A stretch of DNA of 64,000 bases from Gnetum montanum (GCA_015680685.1 MNCI01022131.1:93223-157222); one strand, 5' to 3'; positions 23,425 to 35,867 are shown, counted from the stretch's first letter. Made by a program: numbers and translations. The notes: generated by a model from the sequence alone, not told the origin.

Positions 23425-24693
23425 GGTTAATGCTCCAAACGAAGCTCAAGACAACATTACACCAACATATGGCTAGATAATTATGTATTTGTATATGTAT
23501 TTGGTCATAGTTCCTCTAACATTTCCTTTTGATGATATTTATGTATTTATATGGTCTTTTACTAATACTTTTTTTTAATTAATACCATGGTCTCTTACAT
23601 TGCACAAAAGTATAAAAATGGAGAGCAATGAACTTAGAATTTAGTTGTGATTACATATTTTCTTAAATGTCCATGGTAACATCATTGTGTTTTATGATCT
23701 ACTAAAAAATGTCTTGAAGGTTAGACCCCATGTAAAAATGCAAAAGTTTTTGGTTATTTCATAAATTTTTAGGTATTGATGTCAAGATTTTGAAGGCATT
23801 TGGAAGATGAAAATTCATGGTCTTAACTTTCCATCTTTATAGTGGCTTTCAAGGGAGTTCTTTAGCAAAGTTATGGTTCCTTAATATCCCATAGCAAGTG
23901 AGTGGCAAGCTTTGTGTAGAGTTTGTAGAGTGCAATGTCGTTCATGTTGAGTGGGTAGTATCATCTATCAAGCATAATATTGAAAGCAATCATAATTTAG
24001 TGATGGTGTAGTTACTGAGGATTCAATTTAGTCTAGGTTGTAGTTAGATTTACTTTATCTACTAATTTGATGATTACAAAATAGGAAAATTTGATTTTTA
24101 TTTAGTGCATCATTGAACTACAAGTGACATGCAAGAGACATGTGTAATGCACTCTAAAAATATGAAAACTACGAATGACATGCATTTCGCAGTTTGATCG
24201 CAAGACTTAAATTATAAAGATTTCTATTGAACTACAAACATGCATGACCTAGTAGTTTGAAACTAAAACTAATGTTAAAATAGTGCATGGGATCCTGTGA
24301 CTTGCAATCTCTTGTAGGCAATATCTAAAACTTAGTTAGACATGGTGTTGGAAATATGTGGCTAGCATTTTCCTTGCACTTTTTATTTTATGCACTATGA
24401 TGCATTGCAACATGCATGTGGTCAAAATACAAGTCAATATTGCAAATACATGTGAACCACATGACCACGCATTTGATATTTGAAACTATGATTTAAATAG
24501 TGTTGAAGATATGGGACTCACAAACAATCTCACAGTTTGTAATTGATCCCATGTGATGCATTGCAACACACATAAGCTCGTAGTACAAGTGAACAATGCA
24601 AACTCATGTGAACCACATGACCTCGTAGTTTATATTCAAAAAAATGGTGGAAACATTGCTACGATCATGCAGATTGCACCAATCTTGTATTAC
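23425..24693. other. Non-coding tail with loosely repeated CATG/GCAA words
   Basis: 23440-24030 shows no gene. From 24100 to 24690 words such as GACATGCA, GCATTGCAACA, CATGTGAACCACATGACC and CGTAGTTT recur several times in both directions. This is like the subterminal regions of some DNA transposons. The 3.45-kb LTR is inserted at 24699. Confidence 0.35.
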
Positions 24694-24929
24694 CCCAATG
24701 TTGGTACATTTGGCCATTCCATGGAACAGTTGCAATATTTTATGGTTGTAAATGTACAAAGTGAATTTCAGCTTTAGTGTTGAAGGTTGGGTGTTTTTAA
24801 GGAAGCAATTCACTGGTGAAAAAATTGATGTTAAAGCCTTCTGAATATAAGATAAAGGTGCCAAATTATCTTGTTGTTAAAATCAGAAATTAGTACTCTG
24901 GCAAGGAAGGAAGTATGTTATTCATGTGA

Positions 24930-26480
24930 AAAGCATTAAGTTGCAGATCCCGGGTTTGCAAGACAAAATCAAAAATGTAACAAAACCAGCAAAGCCTTCG
25001 TCGTTTTGAAGATCATAAAAAGAAAGGCAAATTAACTTCCACCACTGTACCTGCTGAAGAGAAAAACAGCGGAGATAAGGAAAATAGTGAAAGCATAGGA
25101 GACTGCGTTGCAGGAAAATGCACAACATCACCACCGCGATGTTCACCCTGGCGCAGACGGACATCTTCACAAGCACAAGAATATTACTTCAAAACAAAGT
25201 TTGAAACCCCCATTTGCGAAATACGCAAGGAAATGGGTTATGCCCTGTTAAAACCATGATTTGTTTTGCAGGTCATGGTGTTTTTGTTTTTTTTTTCTTT
25301 TTCTTTTTGCAGCCTATAACGCAGAAGGTTCCTACGGATCTGCTGGACGAAGATCCACAAAACATTGGCCCATGATTCGGCAAACAGAAAAACGCAGGAA
25401 GGCAAACAAGAAAAAAAAACATAAGTAAAGACAAGTCCAAAAATTGCAACAAATCAGAATTCTACGTGACAAAGACTGGATGGCTGGCAGCCTTGCAAAA
25501 CACAATGTTTGCCTGGTGCTGATGCAGCTCGGCAAACGCACGTCATGGCAGTAGTGTCGTGCACACAGCACCCCTGTTGCCAGCTACACTTAGATCCTTC
25601 AGATCTGCGCAGCACGGTAACCGTCTGCGAAAATGCAGTATCCAACAATTGAGGTAAGCAAATTCTGGAATGTGTGGGTTTTTAGCAGGGAACAGAAACG
25701 GATTTACGAGTTTGCTGCCGTAAAAAAGATAATGAAATAGTAATGTGTATCAATCAAGAATGGAGGCAAGGCTCGGCACATGTTCTTTATTTCAAATTTC
25801 TACAACGATTTATCATAAGGTAAATCTGCAACATAGCAGTTTGCGGAAATGAAGAGAGTTTGAGGATATCGTTCCTTGAGATTGCAGATTGTTTTGGGGA
25901 TTTAATTTTGTGCAACATGGGATGATACGGTGCTAATCCTATAGCTGAGATTTATGTGGATCATTCTGTTAAGGAAAATGGTTGCTGAACGCAGAGGCTC
26001 TGGGCGGTGAAACCTTAAGTTTTTATTTATTTTAAATCTGTTTCATGTGTGGATGAATTTCCGCCGGCAGTCATTGCCTGGATCAGTGCACCACATGTAT
26101 TGTTGAGAGTCTACAGCAAAGATTGCTATTCCATTTATTCCATCTAGCGACTGAAAGGGTTAATTTGAAGAACCAGGATAATGCAGGTAAGAAGTAAATC
26201 ATGGCTATATTTGTGGTGGCAAAGGTTACAGCAGTTTCAGATTTTTTCGGCACATTCGGCAATGTTACCGAACGCGGTGGCGGAGCCTTCTTCTGCGGTA
26301 ACAGTTGACAATGATTTTGGACTGGGCGGGACAATTTGGAATTATTTACGGTGGTTCCAGGTCCGGATCTCATATTTTATGTCAAATGCAGGAAAGATAT
26401 ATAAGAATGGTCGTAACCTCTGCATCCACGATACCCCTTGACTATAACATGATAAGATACACATATACCCATAGTGTGAA
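24930..26480 (+). other. Host-derived-looking insert inside LTR copy 2
   Basis: This stretch is less A/T-rich than its surroundings and contains no repeat found elsewhere in the window. Acceptor-like TTTTGCAG (about 25265-25272) and donor-like CAGGTAAGA (26184-26192) suggest exons and introns. The frames at 26181-26441 and 26083-26373 overlap and neither is recognised. It stands in the same place as the RVB2/PPR-bearing insert of copy 1. Confidence 0.35.
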
Positions 26481-27088
26481 GCCCCAGTTATAAACTTACC
26501 TTTTTTTTTAGACTTTAAAAACATTATTGTTTTATATTTTAAAGCATAAATCTCTCCTAATTATATGTATAACTTCCTAAATAACTCTTTCCTAATTAAA
26601 TGAGTAAGTTGTAACCTCCTTGGGAGAAAAGTTAGCTAGGATATTTTAGCAAGTAATCTCCTATTGGTTGGCCAAGTTACTTGAGAGAAAAGTTAGGAGA
26701 GATATTTTTGAGATATTTTTGGAATATTTGGAAATTGCAACTTCCCTATACAATACTTAGAGGACTTGACATCTCATTTTGAAGAAGCAAAATTAAAAGG
26801 ATATATATGTATGGAGTAAGTTGCAACTATAACTTGTATTCCTATGTATTTTAGAAATTGTATTTTAATTTTCTATGATATTGTAACTACCAAGGCCACT
26901 TGTCAACCTCTTTTTCTCTTTGGTGGTTGTAACCACCCAAAATTATTGTAACTTACCTAACTTGTTGGGCAAGTAATCTTCCCAACTTGTTGGCCAAGTA
27001 ATCTTCTAATTGGTTGGCCAAGTTACTTGTGAGAGAAGTTAGGTGAGATATTTTAAAATTTTTAACTTCCCTACCTACCTTGGAACCC

Positions 27089-27098
27089 TATAAAAAGG
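27089..27098 (+). promoter_or_regulatory. TATA box of the 3.45-kb LTR, copy 2
   Basis: TATAAAAAGG after an AACCC lead, in the same context as 5719-5728 in copy 1. Confidence 0.6.
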
Positions 27099-27282
27099 TT
27101 GGGGGGATGATCAATGAAAAGGGGGGGGGAAGTCTCACATCACTTGAAATCATCAACACACTTGGAGTCTTAGAAGATTTGTAAAGAAGATTTCTTGGAA
27201 GATGGCTTGCTAGAATAAAGATTTCAGCCTCTTTGTCATGGTCCTGTGAGTTATGCATTTCATTTTTTGTTTTGTTTAAATT

Positions 27283-28105
27283 NNNNNNNNNNNNNNNNNN
27301 NNNNNNNNNNNNNNNNNNNNNNNNNNNNNNNNNNNNNNNNNNNNNNNNNNNNNNNNNNNNNNNNNNNNNNNNNNNNNNNNNNNNNNNNNNNNNNNNNNNN
27401 NNNNNNNNNNNNNNNNNNNNNNNNNNNNNNNNNNNNNNNNNNNNNNNNNNNNNNNNNNNNNNNNNNNNNNNNNNNNNNNNNNNNNNNNNNNNNNNNNNNN
27501 NNNNNNNNNNNNNNNNNNNNNNNNNNNNNNNNNNNNNNNNNNNNNNNNNNNNNNNNNNNNNNNNNNNNNNNNNNNNNNNNNNNNNNNNNNNNNNNNNNNN
27601 NNNNNNNNNNNNNNNNNNNNNNNNNNNNNNNNNNNNNNNNNNNNNNNNNNNNNNNNNNNNNNNNNNNNNNNNNNNNNNNNNNNNNNNNNNNNNNNNNNNN
27701 NNNNNNNNNNNNNNNNNNNNNNNNNNNNNNNNNNNNNNNNNNNNNNNNNNNNNNNNNNNNNNNNNNNNNNNNNNNNNNNNNNNNNNNNNNNNNNNNNNNN
27801 NNNNNNNNNNNNNNNNNNNNNNNNNNNNNNNNNNNNNNNNNNNNNNNNNNNNNNNNNNNNNNNNNNNNNNNNNNNNNNNNNNNNNNNNNNNNNNNNNNNN
27901 NNNNNNNNNNNNNNNNNNNNNNNNNNNNNNNNNNNNNNNNNNNNNNNNNNNNNNNNNNNNNNNNNNNNNNNNNNNNNNNNNNNNNNNNNNNNNNNNNNNN
28001 NNNNNNNNNNNNNNNNNNNNNNNNNNNNNNNNNNNNNNNNNNNNNNNNNNNNNNNNNNNNNNNNNNNNNNNNNNNNNNNNNNNNNNNNNNNNNNNNNNNN
28101 NNNNN
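27283..28105. other. Assembly gap
   Basis: 823 undetermined bases. Long ORFs that span it are artefacts. Confidence 0.99.
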
Positions 28106-28151
28106 AGGACACTCATTGGCGGTCGCGTCCCAAACGGTCGCCAACACCCAA

Positions 28152-28469
28152 GCAAGGCAAGAAATTTGAGATATATGCAATTGAAGCTATTTGGTCTTTT
28201 CAATAGAACTATAATTTATATCATCATGAGGTGAGTTTCTATGATGTTGCTCAATCCACAACTAGAAAATTATGGCTATAGTGGGGCATTGTAGGTCATT
28301 GAAAAATTCTTCTCCACCATTATTCATAGATGCAGATGATTACTATTTAGTGAGTGATGTTAAGCATAGCACACTATCACTATCACCAAAATTATGTTGA
28401 GCATATGTGAGCTTAAAAAAATAGATCATTTCACAAATGTTAGTTTAAAGGTGCTTAGATGCTAAGAAC
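28152..28469. other. No gene seen
   Basis: A/T-rich DNA that continues the pre-LTR sequence left of 24693. No frame or repeat could be assigned. Confidence 0.4.
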
Positions 28470-29050
28470 ACTAGTTATGAAATTTTAAAGATTCAACTAC
28501 CTTTTGAATGATCTCCAACCTTCTAGATGATCCTTGGCCTTTTGATAGCAACAAATTGCAAGCAATTGTTTCCTCTTAGAAGGACTAGGTGTCTTTTGAT
28601 AAGGACTACAGGAGGGTGCTAGTCACACCACCCCATTGTCTAGCTTAAATCTATAATCAAATGTCCCTCTACCTTTAGGAAAAAATGATCTTGCAACAAT
28701 TGAACCCTTCCAAAAGGTTTAACTACCTTTCAATTGGTTTCCATCCTTCCAAATGACCCTCAACCTTCCAATGGTAATGAATTACAAGAAATTGTTACCT
28801 TTTGGTAAGACTGGGTATTCTTCGATAAGGACTATGGGAGGGTGTTGGTCACACCACTCCACAATCTAGCTTAAATCTATAACTGGATGATCCTTTACCT
28901 TCTAGAAGCCATAATCTTGGAGTAATTGAACCCTTCTAGAAGGTTTGACTACCTTCTGAATGATCCTTGGCCTTTTGATAGCAACAAATTGTAAGCAATT
29001 GTTGTTTGTTGAAATGACTCGATGCCTTCTAGTAGCGACTACAAGAGGGA
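28470..29050 (-). repeat. Inverted fragment of the 360-bp array family, short units
   Basis: Read on the minus strand this matches the array at 13130-16128 (AACAATTGCTTGCAATTTG-type start, paired CTTC/GAAG words, CTAGCACCC-type block). The anchor ATAGCAACAAATTG or its variant falls near 28545, 28773 and 28981, so the period is about 210-228 bp. That is the length of the units lacking the third block. It stops at about 29050 against the retrotransposon fragment. Confidence 0.65.
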
Positions 29051-29471
29051 TGGTACTCTTGAGTATCATAACCATTCACAATGTATTCCTCATGAAGATT
29101 TGTAATGCCCAACCTCTTAAGAGTTTGAAAGATCATCCCTAGCATAGGTTGATCAGGGGGCAATACAATGTTTCCATCCATATCACACAATCATAATTAT
29201 TCATGCTAACATAGAATGAAGGTGAAGTCTGGTACATGCTCATCTAGATGAGTATATACCACATTGCACTCTTGTGGAACTAGAGATTTGACATCTTCAT
29301 GCCTATGGAAAGAAGAAATTTAAAAATAAAATAAAATAATCAGTGTGCATTTGTAATTATATGTCCTTTGAGACTGATGTTGACCTTGGGTTCATCCAAT
29401 GAGACTAATAATGTTCACTAAACCTAGATAGCACATGTTTCAACAAATAAAGTCCCTAGCAACGATGCCAA
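29051..29471 (-). mobile_element. Truncated second 5' internal region of family A
   Basis: The stretch is closely similar to 41300-41734, i.e. primer site, leader and gag start of family A, and is joined directly to the LTR at 29472-30340. The primer site (29452-29470, minus) reads TGGCATCGTTGCTAGGGAC. The gag start codon is changed (ATG to ATT near 29320). Homology ends at about 29050 at the satellite fragment. So the last LTR is followed by another internal region, as in a tandem LTR-internal-LTR-internal arrangement. Confidence 0.65.
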
Positions 29472-30340
29472 TGATGCGTAATGAGGTACCTCTATGCCCA
29501 ACCATATAAATCACAAAGTGTTCACGCATGATCCAGTCGAATTTCGTGAACTTTATAGTTTCTGGTGCACTAGTATTCTCTAAGGTCATTTGTTGTCTTT
29601 CCAATTACACTTGTGAAGTACAAAGGTATGTTTAAGTGTAATTGAGGCATATGATTTTTATCATTTTTTATTTTATGTTTTTGGTACTTGGAGAGAGACA
29701 AATAAAGTAATTTAATGACTAATCTAAATTAATTAACTAACTGGTCTCTAACTAGTACTAACATAAGTATCTAGTCCCATGTTTTGTACATGTTCTGAAC
29801 CCACATATCCTCTGCTAGGTTACAAAGTCCTACGCCACTGAGTGCACCAAGCAATAATCCTAGTAGGATTACCAAGTGAATACGCACGTATGCTTGAAGT
29901 GGTTGTACTTATGCACTTAATCTATTTAGCTTAATTAATTAAATATTTAATAAGAGAAATGAATACATAAATAAAGCATTTAAACTATCCAAAATGGTAC
30001 AAGGTTTATCAAGAAGTTCATCTTTATTGCCACACACACTATCATACTTAGGTACAACAATGCTCGAATAAAGATCTGTACACTCAATGACTTCTACTAT
30101 GAGCACTCAAGAAAATATTCTAACATTCAAATGTAAAAATTGTAAGAGCTCTACTTCTACTATGAATCTCATGCCATAAATGTAGCTGGTGGACATGTAT
30201 TTATAAGCAAAATCAAACCCTGTGTCAATGGGATCGCATCAACACATGAAATGATGCATTGAGTAGGCCATGTTAACAAGGCTTGGTTAATGAGGCCTAG
30301 TCGATGAGGCCTTGTCAACGTAACCAATTGAGACTCATCA
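29472..30340 (-). repeat. Family A LTR (3' of the full copy)
   Basis: Minus-strand LTR of 869 bp, starting TGATGAGTCTC and ending ...TACGCATCA. U3 opens with three 14-bp tandem units of the form GGCCTAGTCGATGA (plus-strand reading, 30285-30325). A TATA box TTATAAATAC (plus 30197-30208 in reverse) follows. R carries the arms ATCTTTATT and AATAAAGAT (30020-30075). U5 ends with the GGTTGGGCATAGAGGTACCT-type block shared by all LTRs of this superfamily in the window. Confidence 0.8.
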
Positions 30341-30362
30341 TACCCCCATGATTGAATGAAAA
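30341..30362 (-). other. Polypurine-type tract of family A
   Basis: Directly before the LTR the minus strand reads TTCAATCATGGGGGTA and then TGATGAG. Family B has TTCAGTCATGGAGGTA in the same place, so the tract is conserved. Confidence 0.5.
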
Positions 30363-30565
30363 CTCATCTTCAAGTTTTTTACAAAATTGGGAAGGTATGG
30401 GATTTTTCACTAACTCTTTAACAAAACAAAATAAACTAACTTGAAAAAATTGAGTTCCCAAGTGTACAAATCAATATATTACAAAAATTTATGACATTCA
30501 TGATACAAAATTAAACACCATGACATGACTCTAAAAAATTGGATAACATGTGTCATTTGGGAAGA

Positions 30566-33383
30566 TCAAATAGTCCTAGGTAGTGGAGGTTCCTGAGGCT
30601 CTGAAGGACCTTCACCAGCTTTACGCACATGTAGCAACTGAGGTGACTACAATTGCATTACTACTATTGCAACTTCTAGTGGAAGGCAAAAAGCGTCTAG
30701 CAATGCTTTCATTTTCTCCTTCTTATTCCTAGAACTGTGCACCATCCTAGTAGCTTTATTAATGTGGGTTGGAATAGGCACATCCCAAGGATAGGGAATC
30801 ATTGTGAATAGCTCCTTTACGTTGATGAACCAAGCAATGGATAGTTTGCACTTAATGTCAAATGCTTTGACTACATCTTTCAATGTAATCATTTTTTATC
30901 TCAGTAGTTGATTATTGATTCATGAATCATGCCCTAAAATTTTCAAGTTTGGCATTTGTTGTCTCACGCTTTTTCTTGGTATCCTTATAGTGCTTGAACT
31001 TAGCCTTGTACAGCAAGTACAAGCTGGCCACATAGTTTTTACAATTCTAACCATAGCTGTCTAACAGTCAACATCACCAAGTTTTCATAGCGGAGATTGG
31101 CCAATTCCATGTGTTCTATCATTTCTTTAATCTAAAACTCCTTCAAGTAGATCTCTGCTCTATTATAGGCATCAAACCCATCAACGATGGGCTGCCACAC
31201 TTATCTTCCTTGTTGGAGTTGTTGGAGGGTTGCATTTACTTTTTCCTTATCCAATTGAATGTGTTTCTCATTTACCTCATTTTGCAAGGAAACCTGGTCT
31301 CTATAGTGATTTTTAACTCTTTCAAACTTGAGAGCCTCATTTTTCCAGGCGACAATCTCAATGGAAAACTTCTGGCATAAGGCTCAAACTTCCTCCATAG
31401 ATAAATTTCCATTCTCTACAGCCAATTTTCTCAACTTAGTATTTACCCTACTAAGCTACTCCTACTATTGATAAATGAATTCTTGCATTTGTTACTTCTA
31501 TGTATCAACATTACACAAGTGATGATTTTCCACAGTCATTGATTCATTTTCTTGATGCATCTGAACCAAGTCCTTCTGAACTAAGTAGGTTTTGGCTTCT
31601 ACTATATACTGGTTAAAGATTTTCATCACTATTTCCTCCTCAGCTTGTTTTAGTCATTCTTGAAGTTGTTAAAAAGCTTCATCTCTAGTTGTTGCTAGGT
31701 TGAGTAGTGCAGGATCAGCAAAATGGGCATGCAATTCAACAACTTCTGTAGCTAAGCATTGGTTCTATGCTTGGGCCATTTTAATTTACACTTCTAGGAT
31801 GATGAACTTACACTTTTCTTCCAACAGCTCCAACTGGGTTGCAATGATGTTTTCTAGAAAATCGAAGATATTCAGAATTGATTGCCTGGTCCCTACCAAT
31901 CAGTCTAGAAATTCTTTATTCTAGGCTTCATTTAGACTTTCACTAACCATGCTTGCAGATGTCTACACATCTTGAAGTGCAAATACATTTGTTATAGACA
32001 TTGTAGGTGCATTAAGTGATTCAATGACTAAATCAGTAATTAATTTAGCAATGGTCTTCTACCCTTGGTGTTGCATCACTAATACAGTTGCCTCCTTACC
32101 TTTCTCCAAATGCATTGAAAAAGAGGTAAAATTTCTAAAGATTTCTAGAAATAAATGATGTTGAGATAAAAACATCATTACCTCTTAGGCATTGGGATCT
32201 AGCCTTGCAAGCAACTACATTCTTTGAGTAAAGAATATCAAGCCACCTCTTTCCATCTAGCTAATTGTCCAAGCCACCTTATTAAGATAACTCATCATAG
32301 GTTAGTATATGGATGGATCTCTATGCAAGAGCTACTCTCAAATTTCATGCAAGTGCTCAATGGTTGCATAGGCTTGCAGCATTGTTTCTTGAGTAGAAGC
32401 TAAAGGTGGCAACTGCTATTCCCCTTCTTTAGTCATGGCAAGTATCTTTTCCTTCATTATTTCAAACCATGAGTCCAAAGGAGCATGTCTAATCATGTCA
32501 TTTGCATAGCCAACAATCTTTTCCCTTTTGCAAATTTTTTGGATGAGGCATGGAAAAGGTAGGGTTTTCCTTTCACATTCATTTTCTTTGAAGCACTTAT
32601 CGATCTCTAAATAAATCAATTGTAAAAGGTTTTCTAGAAATATTCCACTTAGAGTGGTGCATGCTCAATGGAAAAGGTAGTCACCTTGCTAGGCCTCACC
32701 ATTGGATTGAGGTGGTAGGCTAGGATTTTGAAATATATGAATTCTACTGTTGTGAGAATGTTGAAATCCTTATAGTCAAACCCATAACACCGATGGGTCC
32801 ACTTATTTTTGGCCTCAAGGTCAACTTGTATTAACAACTCTACCAACTATGTCCTAATATCTAACAACCCTAAGACTTGTGCAATAGCTTTAGCTGAGTA
32901 AGACACTTGAACATCCTTGATTTTCACTATGAAGCCTAGCCTTCTATTATTCCAGAAGAGATACATCTCTTCCATGTACCACTCCCCACTAGAAGTAATG
33001 ACTGACCACATAGAAGAGGTTTGTAAGTGTGTTTTCACCTCTACTGAAGCATGCTCTAAAAATGACCCAAAGTTCAATTCCTAGATAACTAAGTATTGGA
33101 TCTCACAAGGCCTAATGGTGTCAAGGAAAGCTTATATTAGAATGACTTTAAGTCTTGGTATGAGTCTTGGTTCTTTCCCTTACTACAATTGTTCTTTTGG
33201 TACTTCTTCCTTAGGAATCTATCAAACAGATTCCACTTTAGGCTCCTCTCAAACAAGTCTCATTGCATGAGTTGCCTTTGGCAGCTTCCGAGCTTGTTTT
33301 TATTGGCTCCTTCTAGTTCTAAGCTATTTCTCCCTTAGTTGAAAGGGTTCTTTATCCTAAAATTTTTTCAGTCTTGGCACCAT
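30566..33383 (-). pseudogene. Additional ORF of family A: Transposase_32-like domain plus helical region
   Basis: A start is possible at 33383 (Met-Val-Pro-Arg-Leu). An Arg/Lys/Glu-rich N-terminus leads to a domain (about 33090-32420) clearly homologous to the one in family B: Glu-Leu-Asn-Phe-x-Ser-Phe, a Trp-Tyr-x-x-Glu-Met-Tyr segment, a Tyr-Phe-Lys-Ile segment, then Leu-Pro-Phe-Pro. This order fits the putative plant transposon protein domain (Pfam type Transposase_32). A long helix-prone region follows. The last 100 codons (30892-30566) share Trp-Phe/Tyr...Pro-Tyr...Val-Pro-x-Pro with family B. Stops are frequent, often TAG. It lies between integrase and the 3' LTR, where Athila-type elements carry an env-like ORF, but no transmembrane segment is evident. 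Function unknown. Confidence 0.65.
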
Positions 33384-33833
33384 CTATAATCACAGCATGA
33401 CCATAGGTTAGCAATTATTGTGTAAAATGAAACAATTAGGATACATTATCTCCTTAGGATAGTTACACTTGACTAAGTTGTGATTATGGCTAATTTAATC
33501 AATTTTAATCATCATTTTATTTATGTTTTAATGTTAATAAGTCATTCCAGAGGATGTTAAAAGGGTTAATTCTCAAAATTTGATGGTTTCATATCATTGT
33601 ATTCATTAATCCTTTGGGGAAGTTAGAAAAATTGTCAAAACATTTCATTGGAAACCTTAAGGTTTGTGGTCCCCATGATGAAGAGCTTACCTTTGGTAGC
33701 TACAGGATCAAAGAACAAAGTGATTTTCAACAAATAGTTAGGAAGTTATGGGCTCTAGAATGGTTTGGGCTCTAAAAAATGGCAAAAACTTGTCTGATGT
33801 TATGAAGCAAATGTTAAAAAATTTAAAAGTATG

Positions 33834-33932
33834 TGGCAATATATATAGAGTTTTTGACATGCATCGACAAGGCCTAGTCAATGGGGTTCCAACAACAAGC
33901 TCGGATGTATCAACTAGGCCTAGTCGATGCAA
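33834..33932 (-). promoter_or_regulatory. Internal U3-like promoter module, family A
   Basis: The minus strand shows CATCGACTAGGCC, GTTGATAC, CATTGACTAGGCC and TTGTCGATGCA within about 70 bp (plus 33861-33932). A TATA box CTCTATATATATTG follows at 33836-33850. The same CATCGACTAGGCC motif forms the tandem array at the start of U3 in both family A LTRs, also ahead of a TATA box. The additional ORF starts about 450 bp downstream (33383). Promoter activity is inferred. Confidence 0.5.
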
Positions 33933-35867
33933 CTATTGATTACTATTGACTTTGGTCAAACTTCCAAAATACAAGGATTTTTTGAGTGAAATTAGGATCA
34001 AATGAAAGCCCAAAAAACCATGAACATGATGACAATAGTAGAAAAGGGTATTAGAGTTTAGAAAATTAAGAAAGTTAATAAAATAGTCCAGAGAATGAAT
34101 ATTATGAAAGTCTAAGGAGTACTTTGTGGGGCACATAATGGAATATGTGAAAGATGGGATTATAACAATGTCAAAGGTAAGGAACTTAACTAACCAAGCC
34201 AAACGATATGCAAGTGGGTCCTCCCCATAGTAGGCACATGCCCTTTTTTCCTTTGCATAACCTCAACTAAGAAGTCCATGTGCCCTACATTCGATTAATG
34301 GTCATGAAAAGTTAAGAAAAAATCGAAAAGAATCTATCTAAGAACTCCAACACGTCAAACTAAGACATCAAGCATAATATAGAAACTGGCAATGAGGTGG
34401 GTTATGGCAACATAGATGAATGACTGAGAAGATGGGATGGAATCCTAAATTGAGGTCATTAGAAGTCCCTTGTGGAGCTTGTGTTTAAAATGAGCTAAGA
34501 AGGTCCATCCTTAGTCCAAATGAAAACCAGCCTCTTTCAATGACTTTGCATCATCACCCCAAGACTAATCCATCCCATCGATACATGAGAGTATTCCCAC
34601 AAAACAACCACTATTCCATAAGGAGAAGAAAAGAGAAGTATGAAGTGAGAGAGAGCCTTAGTTAGAAGGGACCTTCAACCATGGGTAACATGTCTTTCTA
34701 GTCCCATAACTAGTGCTTGTAGCACATTTATTTGTCTAAAGGTATGCTTTAAATTTCTATCATGTTTTTTTATTTCATTTTATTTTTGGATGGGAACCAC
34801 ACCATGCAAAGACTTTATTTTACTTCTTATTAGTGGTTGACATGGAATAATTAGTCAATGAGAAACACCCAAGCACTCAAGCAAGTAGAAGAGTACAAAG
34901 AGTATTGAGTTCCCTTGAAGTCATATCCTACACAAACCTTTGAATCCTTCCCAATTCTAGAAACTACCAAAGACATCAATTGATTAAAAGTTTCTTTAAT
35001 GAAAGGGACCTCAAACTTCTAGAACAAGGAAAACCATAGAGTTTGTGGATGAGTGGGTGTCATGGACTCACTGCCTGATCCATGAAAAATAAATCATGTC
35101 ATAGTCATTAGACATCAGGATTCAAAAATAGAAACCAGACAATGACAATCACAACATTAAGCACAAACCATCATTAGTAAATAGTAATAGTGACACTATG
35201 TCCTATGGCAATAAAGCAAGCAAAAATAATGAAAATTCACACTCAAACCAAACAAAGTAAAATATATAAGAAAGTGTAAATTATTCAAGAAAGATTCAAA
35301 TGTACTAACGACAATGCAAAATAAAAAAAATGATGTAAAATGGAAAAAATTTGAAAATCAAAAATTTGTAAAATAAATAACTTGTAAATTCAAAAACATG
35401 GAAAAAAAAGGTAGAAAAACTAAGAGGCCATATAGATGATTAGCATATATGGCCATCTCTCCCATGACTGAGTTGGAAGGAGGAGATTCAAAAAATTGAA
35501 TGTGATTGTCCATCGATTGAGGTGGTAGTTGCACTAGCTCATCTTGGTTCTAGGAAAGGTTTCACTTATTGGATATTCACCAACTACTTTTTATTTGGGA
35601 ACTCAGGCTTGTAGATTAACATGACCCTAGAGGGAAAGGTTTGATCAATTATATAAAGTCCTTTCCACAATGTTTGGAACTTTGTCTTATAGGGTACATG
35701 TGTGAGATTCTAGTAGATCTCTTAGTTGAAATTTCACTTTCCATATTTTGAGGTCTTGACATTTCTTGTTAAATGTCTTGTGTACCTCATTCAAAGATAG
35801 GGATATTAATCAATTCTCATCTAGCACATTAAGGTTGGTCAGTCTTTCTCTTTGTGCTAGACTTAGG
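33933..35867 (-). other. Post-integrase linker of family A
   Basis: No long frame. On the minus strand a PPT-like segment CTCAGTCATGGGAGAGATGG (about 35450-35475) is followed by a T-rich tract (35270-35440). Then comes a segment with CAGTGAGTCCATGACACCCA that matches family B at 53380-53400. The linker therefore is conserved between families even though it codes for nothing visible. Confidence 0.55.

Larger units (their letters stand above)
24699..28146 (+). mobile_element. 3.45-kb solo LTR, copy 2 (TSD CCCAA), with N gap
   Basis: The element begins TGTTGGTACATTTGGCC, matching the start of copy 1. It ends ...GGTCGCCAACA, flanked by CCCAA at 24694-24698 and 28147-28151. The right part shares TATAAAAAGG (27089), the AACTTGTTGGCCAAGT-type tandem words around 26540-27060, and GTCCTGTGAGTTATGC with copy 1. 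An assembly gap fills 27283-28105. The middle (about 24930-26480) is G/C-richer and unlike copy 1. It holds a strong splice-donor-like CAGGTAAGA (GT at 26187) and short frames of unknown product, so it looks like a captured host segment. Confidence 0.7.

Noticed and set aside
27088-28234. Long ORFs of up to 371 codons on both strands
   Set aside because: They are open only because they span the N gap 27283-28105.
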